Positions 34,611 through 44,639 of a stretch of DNA of 64,000 nucleotides are shown piece by piece (positions within the stretch are counted from its first letter, which is position 1; every line of letters starts with the position of its first letter). This DNA is from Rattus norvegicus. Taxonomy: Eukaryota; Chordata; Mammalia; Rodentia; Muridae. The position numbers were made by a program, and so were the translations under genes. The notes under the pieces were generated by a model. The model searched no databases, was not told where the DNA came from, and saw only the letters and a program-made list of their open reading frames with translations. Location of the stretch: positions 68,444,424 through 68,508,423 of the forward strand of contig NC_086024.1 in NCBI RefSeq assembly GCF_036323735.1, in the 5' to 3' direction.

Positions 34611-35321
34611 ATTAACTTGAGTATTTCTTATATACATTTCGAGTGTTATTCCCTTTCCTGGTTTCCGGGCAAAAATCCCCCTCCCCCCCTCCCCTTCCTT
34701 ATGGGTATTCCCCTCCCAACCCTCCCCCCATTGCCGCCCTCTCCCCAACAATCTAGTTCACTGGGGGTTCAGTCTTAGCAGGACCCAGGGCTTCCCCTTC
34801 CACTGGTGCTCTTACTAGGATATGCATTGCTACCTTTGAGGTCAGAGTCCAGGGTCAGTCCATGTATAGTCTTTAGGTAGAGGCTTAGTCCCTGGAAGCT
34901 CTGGTTGCTTGACATTGTTGTACATATGGGGTCTCGAGCCCCTTCAAGCTCTTCCAGTTCTTTCTCTGATTCCTTCAACGGGGGTTCTATTCTCAGTTCA
35001 GTGGTTTGCTGCTGGCATTCGCCTCTGTATTTGCTGTATTCTGGCGCTGTCTCTCAGGAGCGATCTACATCCGGCTCCTGTCGGTCTGCACTTCTTTGCT
35101 TCATCCATCTTGTCTAATTGGGTGGCTGTATATGTATGGGCCACATGTGGGGCAGGCTCTGAATGGGTGTTCCTGCAGTCTCTGTTTTAATCTTTGCCTC
35201 TCTCTTCCCTGTCAAGGGTATTCTTGTTCCACTTTTAAAGAAGGCGTGAAACATTCACATTTTGATCATCTGTCTTGAGTTTCATTTGTTCTAGGCATCT
35301 AGGGTAATTCAAGCATTTGGG
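34611..35321 (-). other. L1 3' UTR with G-rich polypurine tract
   Basis: The 3' UTR runs from the ORF2 stop to the A-tail. At about 34676-34747 the minus strand is almost pure purine with several runs of 4-7 G (plus strand CCCCCTCCCCCCCTCCCC and CCTCCCCCC). Such tracts are conserved in L1 3' UTRs and can fold as G-quadruplexes. AATAA motifs lie next to the tail. The same tract is recognisable in the other L1 3' ends of this window. Confidence 0.85.
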
Positions 35322-38300
35322 CTAATAGCCACTTATCAATGAATGCATACCATGTATGTCTTTCTGTGATTGGGTTAGCTCACTCAGAATGATATTTTCC
35401 AGTTCCAACCATTTGCCTACGAATTTCATAAAGCCGTTGTTTTTGATAGCTGAGTAATATTCCATTGTGTAGATGTACCACATTTTCTGTATCCATTCCT
35501 CTGTTGAAGGGCATCTGGGTTCTTTCCAGTTTCTGGCTATTATAAATAAGGCTGCGATGAACATAGTGGAGCACGTGTCTTTTTTATATGTTGGGGCATC
35601 TTTTGGGTATATGCCCAAAAGAGGTATAGCTGGATCCTCAGGCAGTTCAATGTCCAATTTTCTGAGGAACCTCCAGACTGATTTCCAGAATGGTTGTACC
35701 AGTCTGCAATCCCACCAACAATGGAGGAGTGTTCCTCTTTCTCCGCATCCTCGCCAGTATCTGCTGTCACCTGAGTTTTTGATCTTAGCCATTCTCACTG
35801 GTGTGAGGTGAAATCTCAGGGTTGTTTTGATTTGCATTTCCTTCATGACTAAAGATGTTGAACATTTCTTTAGGTGTTTCTCAGCCATTCGGCATTCCTC
35901 AGCTGTGAATTCTTTGTTTAGCTCTGAACCCCATTTTTTAATAGGGTTTTTGTCTCCCTGCGGTCTAACTTCTTGAGTTCTTTGTATATTTTGGATATAA
36001 GGCCTCTATCTGTTGTAGGATTGGTAAAGATCTTTTCCCAATCTGTTGCTTGCCGTTTTGTCCTAACCACAGTGTCCTTTGCCTTACAGAAGCTTTGCAC
36101 TTTTATGAAATCCCATTTGTTGATTCTTGATCTTAGAGCATAAGCCATTGGTGTTTTGTTCAGGAAATTTTTTCCAGTGCCCATGTGTTCCAGATGCTTC
36201 CCTAGTTTTTCCTCTATTAGTTTGAGTGTATCTGGTTTGATGTGGTGGTCCTTGATCCACTTGGACTTAAGCTTTGTACAGGGTGATAAGCATGGATCGA
36301 TCTGCATTCTTCTACATATTGCCCTCCAGTTGAACCAGCACCATTTGCTGAAAATGCTATCTTTTTTCCATTGGATGGTTTTGGCTCCTTTGGCAAAAAT
36401 CAAGTGACCATAGGTGTGTGGGTTCATTTCTGGGTCTTCAATTCTATTCCATTGGTCTATCTGTCTGTCTCTGTACCAATACCATGCAGTTTTTATCACT
36501 ATTGCTCTGTAATACTGCTTGAGTTCAGGGATAGTGATTCCCCCTGAAGTCCTTTTATTGCTGAGGATAGTTTTAGCTATGCTGGGTTTTTTGTTATTCC
36601 AGATGAATGTGCAAATTGTTCTGTTTCACTCTTTGAAGAATTGGATTGGTATTTTGATGGGGATTGCATAGAATCTGTAGATCGCTTTTGGTAAAATGGC
36701 CATTTTTACTATATTGATCCTGCCAATCCATGAGCATGGGAGATCTTTCCATCTTCTAAGGTCTTCTTCAATTTCTTTCTTCAGTGTCTTGAAATTCTTA
36801 TTGTACAGATCTTTTACTTGCTTAGTTAAAGTCACACCGAGGTACTTTATATTATTTGGGTCTATTATGAAGGGTGTCATTTCCCTAATTTCTTTCTCGG
36901 CTTGTTTCTCTTTTGTGTAGAGGAAGGCTACTGATTTATTTGAGTTAATTTTATACCCAGCCACTTTGCTGAGGTTGTTTATCAGCTTTAGTAGTTCTCT
37001 GGTGGAACTTTTGGGATCACTTAAATATACTATCATATCATCTGCAAATAGTGATATTTTGACTTCTTCTTTTCCGATCTGTATCCCCTTGACCTCCTTT
37101 CGTTGTCTTATTGCTCTGGCTAGAACTTCAAGAACTATATTGAATAAGTAGGGAGAGAGTGGGCAGCCTTGTCTAGTCCTTGATTTTAGTGGGATTGCTT
37201 CAAGTTTCTCTCCATTTAGTTTAATGATAGCAACTGGTTTGCTGTATATGGCTTTTACTATGTTTAGGTATGGGCCTTGAATTCCTATTCTTTCCAGGAC
37301 TTTTATCATGAAGGGGTGTTGAATTTTGTCAAATGCTTTCTCAGCATCTAATGAAATGATCATGTGGTTTTGTTCTTTCAGTTTGTTTATATAATGGTTC
37401 ATGTTAATGGTTTTCCATATGTTAAACCATCCCTGCATGCCTGGGATGAAGCCTAATTGATCATGGTGGATGATTGTTTTGATGTGCTCTTGGATTCGGT
37501 TTGCCAGAATTTTATTGAGTATTTTTGCGTCGTTATTCATAAGGGAAATTGGTCTGAAGTTCTCTTTCTTTGTTTGGTCTTTGTGTGGTTTAGGTATAAG
37601 AGTAATTGTGGCTTCATAGAAGGATTTCGGTAGTGCTCCATCTGTTTTTAATTTTGTGGAATAGTTCGGATAATATTGGTATGAGGTTTTCTATGAAGGT
37701 CTGATAGAATTCTGCACTAAACCCGTCTGGACCTGGGCTCTTTTTGGTTGGGAGACCTTTAATGACTGCTTCTGTTTCCTTAGGAGTTATGGGGTTGTTT
37801 AACTGGTTTATCTGTTCCTGATTTAATCGGTACCTGGTATCTGTCTAGGAAATTTTCCGTTTCCTGCAGATTTTCAAGTTTTGTTGAATATAGGCTTTTA
37901 TAGTAAGATCTGATGATTTTTTGAATTTCCTCTGAATCTGTAGTTATGTCTCCCTTTTCATTTCTGATTTTATTAATTTGGACACACTCTCTGTGTCCTC
38001 TCGTTAGTCTGGCTAAGGGTTTATCTATCTTGTTGATTTTCTCAAAGAACCAACGTTTGGTTCTGTTGATTCTTTCTATGGTCCTTTTTGTTTCTACTTG
38101 GTTGATTTCAGCTTTGAGTTTGATTATTTCCTGCCTTCTACCCCTCCTGGGTGTATTTGCTTCTTTTTGTTCTAGAGCTTTTAGGTGTGCTGTCAAGCTG
38201 CTGACATATGCTCTTTCCTGTTTCTTTCTGCAGGCACTCAGCGCTGTGAATTTTCCTCTTAGCACAGCTTTCATTGTGTCCCATAAGTTTGGTTATGTTG

Positions 38301-39145
38301 TACCTTCATTTTCATTAAATTCTAAAAAGTCTTTAATTTCTTTCTTTATATCTTCCTTGACCAGGTTATCATTGAGTAGAGCATTGTTCAATTTCCATGT
38401 ATATGTGGGCATTCTTCCCTTATTGTTATTGAAGACCAGTTTTAGGCCGTGGTGGTCTGATAGCACGCATGGGATTATTTCTATCTTTCTGTACCTGTTG
38501 AGGCCCGTTTTTTGACCAATTATATGGTCAATTTTGGAGAAAGTACCATGAGGAGCTGAGAAGAAGGTATATCCTTTTGCTTTAGGATAGAATGTTCTAT
38601 AAATATCCGTTAAGTCCATTTGGCTCATGACTTCTCTTAGTCTGTCTACGTCTCTGTTTAATTTCTGTTTCCATGATCTGTCCATTGATGAGAGTGGGGT
38701 GTTGAAATCTCCCACTATTATTGTATGAGGTGCAATGTGTGTTTTATGCTTTAGTAAGGTTTCTTTTACGTATGTAGGTGCCCTTGTATTTGGGGCATAG
38801 ATATTTAGGATTGAGAGTTCATCTTGGTGGATTTTTCCTTTGATGAATATGAAGTGTCCCTCCTTATCTTTTTTGATGACTTTTAGTTGAAAATTGATTT
38901 TATCTGATATTAGAATGGCAACTCCAGCTTGCTTCTTCTGACCATTTGCTTGGAAAGTTGTTTTCCAGCCTTTCACTCTGAGGTAGTGTCTCTTTGTCTC
39001 TGAGGTATGTTTCCTGTAGGCAGCAGAATGCAGGGTCCTCGTTGCGTATTCAGTTTGTTAATCTATGTCTTTTTATTGGGGAGTTGAGGCCATTGATGTT
39101 GAGAGATATTAAGGAATAGTGATTATTGCTTCCTGTCGTATTCAT
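35322..39145 (-). pseudogene. L1 ORF2 (endonuclease-reverse transcriptase), full length but broken
   Basis: ORF2p nicks target DNA and reverse-transcribes L1 RNA. The ATG at 39145 opens an N terminus (MNTTGSNNHYSLISLNING) of an APE-like endonuclease. The reverse transcriptase core includes [15 protein letters not shown] and the catalytic FADD at 37048-37037. The C terminus has the Cys-rich segment CGERGTLLHCWWDC and ends SLISGY. The span is about 1,274 codons, normal length. Breaks, by comparison with the other copies and the family: TGG to TGA at codon 32 (39052-39050); a 2-base loss near 38990; a TAA in the endonuclease-RT linker near 38291; a 2-base loss near 37820; a 1-base gain near 37650; TGA after IPIQFFKE at 36626; a 1-base loss near 35950. 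It is not functional. Confidence 0.95.
37037..37048 (-). other. Reverse transcriptase catalytic FADD motif
   Basis: TTTGCAGATGAT on the minus strand encodes Phe-Ala-Asp-Asp, the metal-binding core of L1 reverse transcriptase, inside an open stretch of 304 codons (37540-36626). The active-site residues are kept although the whole ORF2 is broken. Confidence 0.95.
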
Positions 39146-39204
39146 ATTTGGATGTGAGGTTATGTTTGTGTGCTTTTCTTCTCTTTGTTTTGTTGCCAAG
39201 ACGA

Positions 39205-40278
39205 TTAGTTTCTTGCTTCTTCTAGGGTATAGCTTGCCTCCTTATGTTGGGCTTTACCATTTATTATCCTTTGTAGTGCTGGGTTTGTAGAAAGATATTG
39301 TGTAAATTTGTTTTTGTCATGGAATATCTTGGTTTCTCCACCTATGTTAATTGAGAGTTTTGCAGGATACAGTAACCTGGGCTGGCATTTGTGTTCTCTT
39401 AGGGTCTGTATGACATCTGTCCAGGATCTTCTGGCCTTCATAGTTTCTGGCGAAAAGTCTGGTGTGATACTGATAGGTCTGCCTTTATATGTTACTTGAC
39501 CTTTTTCTCTTACTGATTTTAATATTCTTTCTTTATTTTGTGCGTTTGGTGTTTTGACTATTATGTGATGGGAGGTGTTTCTTTTCTGGTCCAATCTATT
39601 TGGAGTTCTGTAGGCTTCTTGTATGCCTATGGGTATCTCTTTTTTTAGGTTAGGGAAGTTTTCTTCTATGATTTTGTTGAAGATATTTACTGGTCCTTTG
39701 AGCTGGGAGTCTTCACTCTCTTCCATACCTATTATCCTTAGGTTTGATCTTCTCATTGAGTCCTGGATTTCCTGTATGTTTTGGACCAGTAGCTTTTTCC
39801 GCTTTACATTATCTTTGACAGTTGAGTCAATGATTTCTATGGAATCTTCTGCTCCTGAGATTCTCTCTTCCATCTCCTGTATTCTGTTGGTGAAGCTTGT
39901 ATCTACAGCTCCTTGTCTCTTCTTTTGGTTTTCTATATCCAGGGTTGTTTCCATGTGTTCTTTCTTGATTGCTTCTATTTCCATTTTTAATTCCTTCAAC
40001 TGTTTGATTGTGTTTTCCTGGAATTCTTTCAGGGATTTTTGTGACTCCTCTCTATGGGCTTCTACTTGTTTAATTATGTTTTCCTGGAATTCTTTCAGGC
40101 ATTTTTGTGATTCCTCTCTGTAGGCTTCTACTTGTTCTCTAAGGGAGTTCTTCACGTCCTTCTTGAAGTCCTCCAGCATCATGATCAAATATGATTTTGA
40201 AACTAGATCTTGCTTTTCTAGTGTGTTTGGATATTCCATGTTTGTTTTGGTGGGAGAATTGGGCTCCGATGGTGCCAT
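39205..40278 (-). CDS. L1 ORF1 protein, uninterrupted 357 codons
   Basis: ORF1p is the nucleic-acid chaperone that coats L1 RNA as a trimer in the cytoplasm. The frame is open from ATG 40278 to the TAA before 39205. Residues about 36-170 are a long coiled coil rich in E, K and L. Within it, residues 49-70 and 71-92 are two 22-residue copies (QVEA-REESQK-LKEFQEN-IK). An RRM follows from about residue 176 (RRSNLRIIGMEE), then the C-terminal domain with FSPETMKARRSW (about 275-286), the conserved RNA-binding region, and the end TLEEARN. Length agrees with rodent ORF1p of roughly 340-370 residues. The start follows the 5' UTR directly. No stop or frameshift is present, so it could be translated if the element is transcribed. 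Function is inferred from the family. Confidence 0.93.
   Translation of the reverse strand: MAPSEPNSPTKTNMEYPNTLEKQDLVSKSYLIMMLEDFKKDVKNSLREQVEAYREESQKCLKEFQENIIKQVEAHREESQKSLKEFQENTIKQLKELKMEIEAIKKEHMETTLDIENQKKRQGAVDTSFTNRIQEMEERISGAEDSIEIIDSTVKDNVKRKKLLVQNIQEIQDSMRRSNLRIIGMEESEDSQLKGPVNIFNKIIEENFPNLKKEIPIGIQEAYRTPNRLDQKRNTSHHIIVKTPNAQNKERILKSVREKGQVTYKGRPISITPDFSPETMKARRSWTDVIQTLREHKCQPRLLYPAKLSINIGGETKIFHDKNKFTQYLSTNPALQRIINGKAQHKEASYTLEEARN
40003..40134 (-). repeat. 66-bp tandem repeat in ORF1 coiled coil (two copies)
   Basis: Two adjoining 66-bp units (40134-40069 and 40068-40003) encode residues 49-70 and 71-92. They differ at few codons (Y/H, C/S, I/T), and a unit keeps the reading frame and adds 22 residues of coiled coil. 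Length variation of this segment is known in rodent L1 ORF1. Confidence 0.9.
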
Positions 40279-41095
40279 GTAGTCTTGGATCTGTTGCTTG
40301 GGTTCCTGTACTTGCCTCTCTCCATCAGATTATCTCTAGTGTTACTTTGTTCTGCTATTTCTGACAGTGGCTAGACTGTCCTATAAGCCCGTATGTCAGG
40401 AGTGCTGTAGACCTGTTTTCCTGTTTTCTTTCAGCCTGTTATGGCGACAGAGTGTTCTGCTTTCGGGTGTGTAGTTTTCCCTCTCTACAGGTCTTCAGCT
40501 GTTCCTGTGGGCCTGTGTCTTGAGTTCATCAGACAGGTCACTTGCAGCAGAAAAGTTGGTCTTACCTGTGGTCCTGAGGCTCAAGTTTGCTCGCGGGGTG
40601 CTGCCCAAGAGCTCTCCGCGGCAGCAGCAACCAGGAAGATCTGTGCTGCCGTTTCCGGGAGCTTCAGTGCACCAAGGTTCCAGATGGCGTTTGGTGTTTT
40701 CCTCTGGAGTCCGAGATGTGTATGCAGAGTGCAGTCTCTTCTGGTTTCCCAGGCGTGTCTGCCTCTCTGAGGGTTTAGCTCTCCCTCCCATGGGATTTGG
40801 GTGCAGAGAACTGTTTATCCGGTCTGTTTCCTTCAGGTTCTGGCGGTGTCTCAGAGGCAGCGGTCCTGCCGCTCCTGGGCCCTCCCCCACGGGAACCCAG
40901 AGGCCTTATACAGTTTCCTCTTGGGCCAGGGATGTGGGCAGGGGTGAGCAGTGTTGGTGGTCTCTTCTGCTCTGCAGCCTCAGGAGTGCCCACCTGACCA
41001 GGCAGTCGGGTCTCTCTCCCAGGGTGTCTGGGAGGAGAGAGCTGCTGCGGGCCGGGATCCGGGGGTCGGGAGTTTTCTTTACCAAAATAACTCTT
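40279..41095 (-). promoter_or_regulatory. L1 5' UTR and internal promoter region
   Basis: About 815 bases lie between the L1 5' end and the ORF1 ATG. The segment 40560-41090 is GC-rich with many CpGs, in strong contrast to the AT-rich surroundings, as expected of an L1 internal pol II promoter. The sequence is not arranged in obvious tandem monomers like mouse L1. The 5' edge (about 41090-41095) is placed where GC-rich sequence stops; the exact base is uncertain. CpG density suggests it has kept sites subject to methylation. Confidence 0.8.
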
Positions 41096-41101
41096 CGATG
41101 A
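40520..41101 (+). other. Antisense 193-codon open frame through the L1 5' UTR
   Basis: An open frame starts at ATG 40520 inside the 5' UTR on the strand opposite to the L1 and runs outward, ending at TGA 41099-41101 just past the L1 5' end. Its protein begins MSSSDRSLAAEK and is rich in R, S, G and L, with no domain I recognise. The geometry equals that of ORF0 in primate L1. However, several other frames on both strands are also open here (for example 131 codons minus at 40495-40890), so low stop density from high GC is the simpler reason. I do not call it a gene. Confidence 0.3.
41049..41070 (+). other. Putative G-quadruplex at the L1 5' end
   Basis: The plus strand has four G runs spaced as G3-N2-G3-N4-G5-N2-G3, meeting the usual G3+N1-7 rule. 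It lies about 25-45 bases inside the L1 5' end, on the strand opposite to L1 transcription. Confidence 0.6.
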
Positions 41102-41219
41102 GTATCTGTTATAAAATTCCTTAGCTTTCAATTATTCTTAAATAATCTATTATATTATACCATCAAAATGCTATTTTAAAAAGCCAAGTGGGTCAGCATT
41201 TGAAATTGTGATTCAACCT

Positions 41220-41285
41220 ATTACCACCACCACCACCACCACCACCACCACCACCACCACCTCCACCACCACCACTACTACTACT
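41220..41285. repeat. (ACC)n microsatellite with ACT end
   Basis: ACC units from 41222, one CTCC interruption, then (ACT)4 at the right side. Likely length-variable. Confidence 0.93.
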
Positions 41286-41289
41286 GTGG

Positions 41290-43635
41290 AGGGCAGATTT
41301 CCAACAGAAATATGGAGAAGAGACACTCTATGCCATTGTATGTGTCTGCTTCTCAGATCTCAACTGGGTCTTATCTGCTCACGAACTGAGTGGAATACTT
41401 AGGAATTGTAAGAAACTGTTCCACAAGAGAAGACATACCACCTGAGTTTCAATGATTTTCACAATTTCTTCTATCTGCTGTTACCTATTCTAATCCTATG
41501 GATTTTTTGCCAAATTTAACATGGCCAGAGAATAATGGAATGTGTGGTTAGTGTTGAGATTAATAAAGGACATATCTACTATAGGATTTTAATACTCATA
41601 TATCTGGAAGGCAACATTCTATTTGAACTATCTTGGAAAAACTGCTATTTGAAAGGAAAGGAAAATAAATGTGATCCAGTAAAAAAAAATAAAAACAACA
41701 ACCAGCACCCTGTATGGAAACACATGCTAGTTGAGCCAGCTACATGCTGGTTGAGATGCTAGAGATCTTCCATGTACCAAGAGTATCTTTCAAGTGTTTC
41801 AATGCTCTCTGTAGGACAGGAAAGTGCAATATTGTATGGTTTTTAAGATAAATCACACTGCCTTTCCTATCACTCATCTCATTTTTTAGAGTCAAATTGA
41901 TTGACAAGAAGTTTATCTTTCTCTGCTTTTGTTCAGACTGAGGAAGTACCAGATCCTTTCTTTTCAGCCTTTTCCCACAATACCTCACTATCCTCCAAGA
42001 TCTTTTACTTGAACCTTTATACTAATGTATAATCAATCGAAAGTACATTTTTCTCCTTTTTGACAAAAAAAGAACATTTACATTTAAATTTAAACTCTGT
42101 GGCAAATGAGTGAGGTAAGAGTTAGTTCCTGCATCAAAACAAATCTTGACTTTGTTGACATGAAACAATATTATAATTCCCTCAAAATGGTTGCAGTAGT
42201 ATCATGTCTCCATCCTTTAGGAAAAAGGGTACATTTGAAATAGTTTTTGATTTTTCTTTTTTTATATGCACGAGAAATGAATGGCTAGAAAAGGTTCCTA
42301 CAAAAGCTTACTAAACTTTGTAGAGAACACAAAGAAAATGAAATCTTTCTTGTGATAAATTCATTTATCATGTAATGCTTGGAAAGGTTCTTATCTGCAT
42401 ATTAAAGGGCTTTGTCATTCTTTTTGTTTCTTTGTCTGATTGGCTACTAGATGATGTCTTCAGAAAAAATGGAAAATTTTTAAATTACAGGACTTAAAAA
42501 AATTGCTGGGTACATTCCCAGCAAAATTGACAAAATACAGACCATTGTGCAAGCAGTGGGGTTGTAGACTACCAGGGATGAGAGGCAAATTCTTTTTATT
42601 CCACTGCCCTAAATGCAAGCAGACCTACCAGTATATGTTTTCTTAGAGAAGAAAGAACATAGCATTTTGCTGATGGACAGTATTCTGAATTCAAAGCAAG
42701 GTAGGATTTCTATAAAGAGAGAATCTCTGCTCTGTACATTATGAAGAACAGATTAATATTTATTTCTTGTCTTCTGAGGAAAGGGGAGTAGTCAATGTTG
42801 CTGTTTTCATGGAAAAAGATAGTGGCTCTCACCCTTTTTCTATTCTTACTCTGACTCAGTTTTCTCTCAAATGCACACATATACGTCATTAGGCATCTGG
42901 TACAGCTTTCTCAGCCAAGCAGGGCTCAGGATTATTATAATCTGTATTGTGTGTCTATATCAAAATGTATACACTGAAATTTATCCCACAGTGTAATTGT
43001 GTTAGGGGTGCTAAGTCTCGATGGTATTCAGAGCATGAGAATGTGAGAACTCATGAATAGAATCTGTGTTCTTCTAATTACATGGGGGCAGAATTCCAAA
43101 TTCTAAATCATTGTTTTTGGGAGTTAACAAATGAACATTTTAGAGGGTCAATTAAGTGATTTTTTTTTGAAGCTTGAAACAAAACTCTAGCAGATCATAA
43201 CTATTTTGTTACTTAAATGAAATTTTGTAGCAAAAGAATGATCTTTCCAGGGGATAGCACTAGTTGTGTTTCACGTCATAGCAAACTATGAAGAGACAGC
43301 ATCCTGACACCTTCTCTCGGGAAGTCCACCTTGGGTATTCATCCCTTTGGGACTCACAGATGATCTTGTTCTGTACAAGGAACTCCATGGTTATTTTCAG
43401 AGATAAATTTTTTTCTGTGTGCATGGGTATGCTGTATGTGTGTATGCACATATAGGTGTATGGAAGACGATACACACCCACACACATGTTTGCAGAGACG
43501 GAAGGAGAATATTCCTTCATCATTCTCTTCCTTATTTTTTTCAATCAAAATCTGTCAATAAACCCATAGCTCATCATTTTTGGCTAGGCTCACTGACGAA
43601 CAAACCTTTGTGATCATTCACTCTGCCCTCGTTCC
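41290..43635. other. No gene seen; unassigned DNA
   Basis: No frame above about 95 codons. I recognise no L1, LTR or SINE. A GTGTATG-rich stretch occurs at 43430-43495. Confidence 0.55.
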
Positions 43636-43788
43636 ACTAACACAGGCATTTCGGGAGCATCTGGCTACAGATGCCTTTCCATGGACCTTGAGTATCTTAG
43701 GTCTCCACACTGAACTCAGGTCTCCCTGGCTATGTAACAAAGATGCTTGCTCACTGAATTGTCTCTCTAGCCTCCGAGCTAAATTTTA
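43636..43788 (-). mobile_element. B2/B3-like SINE remnant, minus strand
   Basis: The right end AGATGCTTGCTCACTGAATT followed by GTCTCTCTAGCCTCC is the reverse of a pol III-type SINE head (GGAGGCTAGAGAGACAATTC). Upstream, CTCCACACTGAACTCAGGTC fits the reversed B-box part. The rest is too diverged to name the subfamily. Confidence 0.5.
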
Positions 43789-43994
43789 ATGCTGAAATGT
43801 AGTCATTTTAGGATGCCCACAAAGATATCTGTCTTTTGTCCTGGCTTAAAGTTTTCTTTGTAACACAGAGTATGTGTGAATGTATATGTATGTTGTGGGA
43901 GATAGTCACATCTAGGAAATACATTCCTTTTCCTGTGAGCATTGATAGTAATTGGCTGTGCCTCCCTGACTAATGTCTGTGTTTCTCAGGGAAG

Positions 43995-44132
43995 ACTTTG
44001 AACAAAATAGTGCTTACAAGGAGCTTGAGGTTGTAGGTGGTTGGGAATTGCTTATACGGGTGCTGAGAACTAAGGATTCTGGGGGAGCACTAAGTTCTCT
44101 TAACAACTGAGCTAGCCCTCAGTTCCAATAAC
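43995..44132 (-). mobile_element. B2/B3-like SINE remnant, minus strand
   Basis: GGTTGTAGGTGGTTGGGAAT, GGGTGCTGAGAACTAAGGAT and AAGTTCTCTTAACAACTGAG, ending GCTAGCCCTCAG, are the reverse of a SINE with TCAGTTGTTAAGAGAAC as its A-box region. Diverged, old. Confidence 0.6.
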
Positions 44133-44503
44133 TTTGTTTTTGTTGTTGTTTCTAAACTATATAGTTTCCTACCAGAAGAAAGTGAGGTGGGAGTTCAGGC
44201 TGGCTTTCTCTGTTGGAAACATAGTTTTCTGAGTTTGTGTATTCCTCTCACTGTCCAGTGACCTCCGAGTCTTCCAGTGAAGATTCAAGCTGAGAAGAAC
44301 TCTAAGGAATTTAGCAGTCACATAGACACTAAGATCCCTTTCCAAAACTTAGCTTGAGATCTCTGTATTTGGAACAAACTGTTGATTATATTTGAGCTTT
44401 TGAGAAAGACTTCTTGATCCATGATAATGAAATGCCTGCTTAATGTGTGACAGAGACAGAAACCAGGAGAGAGGGCCACAGGCAGTCAGGGTGGGAGGGG
44501 AGG

Positions 44504-44505
<2 letters not shown>

Positions 44506-44555
<50 letters not shown>
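44506..44555. repeat. (AG)25 microsatellite
   Basis: Perfect AG run; flanks are G-rich (GGGAGGGGAGGG), making a longer purine tract. Confidence 0.95.
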
Positions 44556-44558
<3 letters not shown>

Positions 44559-44639
44559 TCTGTACATGTGGAGGTCAAACACTATTTTATCCATCTTTGC
44601 TGTACTGTAAAGGTGGGTAGTTAGGAGGATAGGCAACAA

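Larger units (their letters stand above)
34603..41095 (-). mobile_element. Nearly full-length L1 (rat L1-type), minus strand
   Basis: All L1 parts occur in order on the minus strand: a GC-rich 5' UTR (about 41095-40279), ORF1 (40278-39205), a 59-base spacer, ORF2 (39145-35322), and a 3' UTR with a polypurine tract ending in an A8 tail (T8 at 34603-34610). The total is about 6.5 kb, the usual full length. ORF1 is open; ORF2 is broken by three stop codons and four frameshifts. It is the best-preserved and probably youngest L1 in the window. A clear target-site duplication was not found: AACTCTT occurs near both ends but is 20-30 bases from the tail. Confidence 0.95.

Noticed and set aside
37946..38515. 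189-codon plus-strand frame
   Set aside because: Antisense of the L1 ORF2 coding sequence; no independent support.
39623..40123. 166-codon plus-strand frame
   Set aside because: Antisense of L1 ORF1; serine- and phenylalanine-rich because it mirrors the coiled-coil codons.
34574..41094. AACTCTT near both ends of the full-length L1 as a target duplication
   Set aside because: Only 7 bases, and 20-30 bases from the A-tail on one side; too short and misplaced to be convincing.
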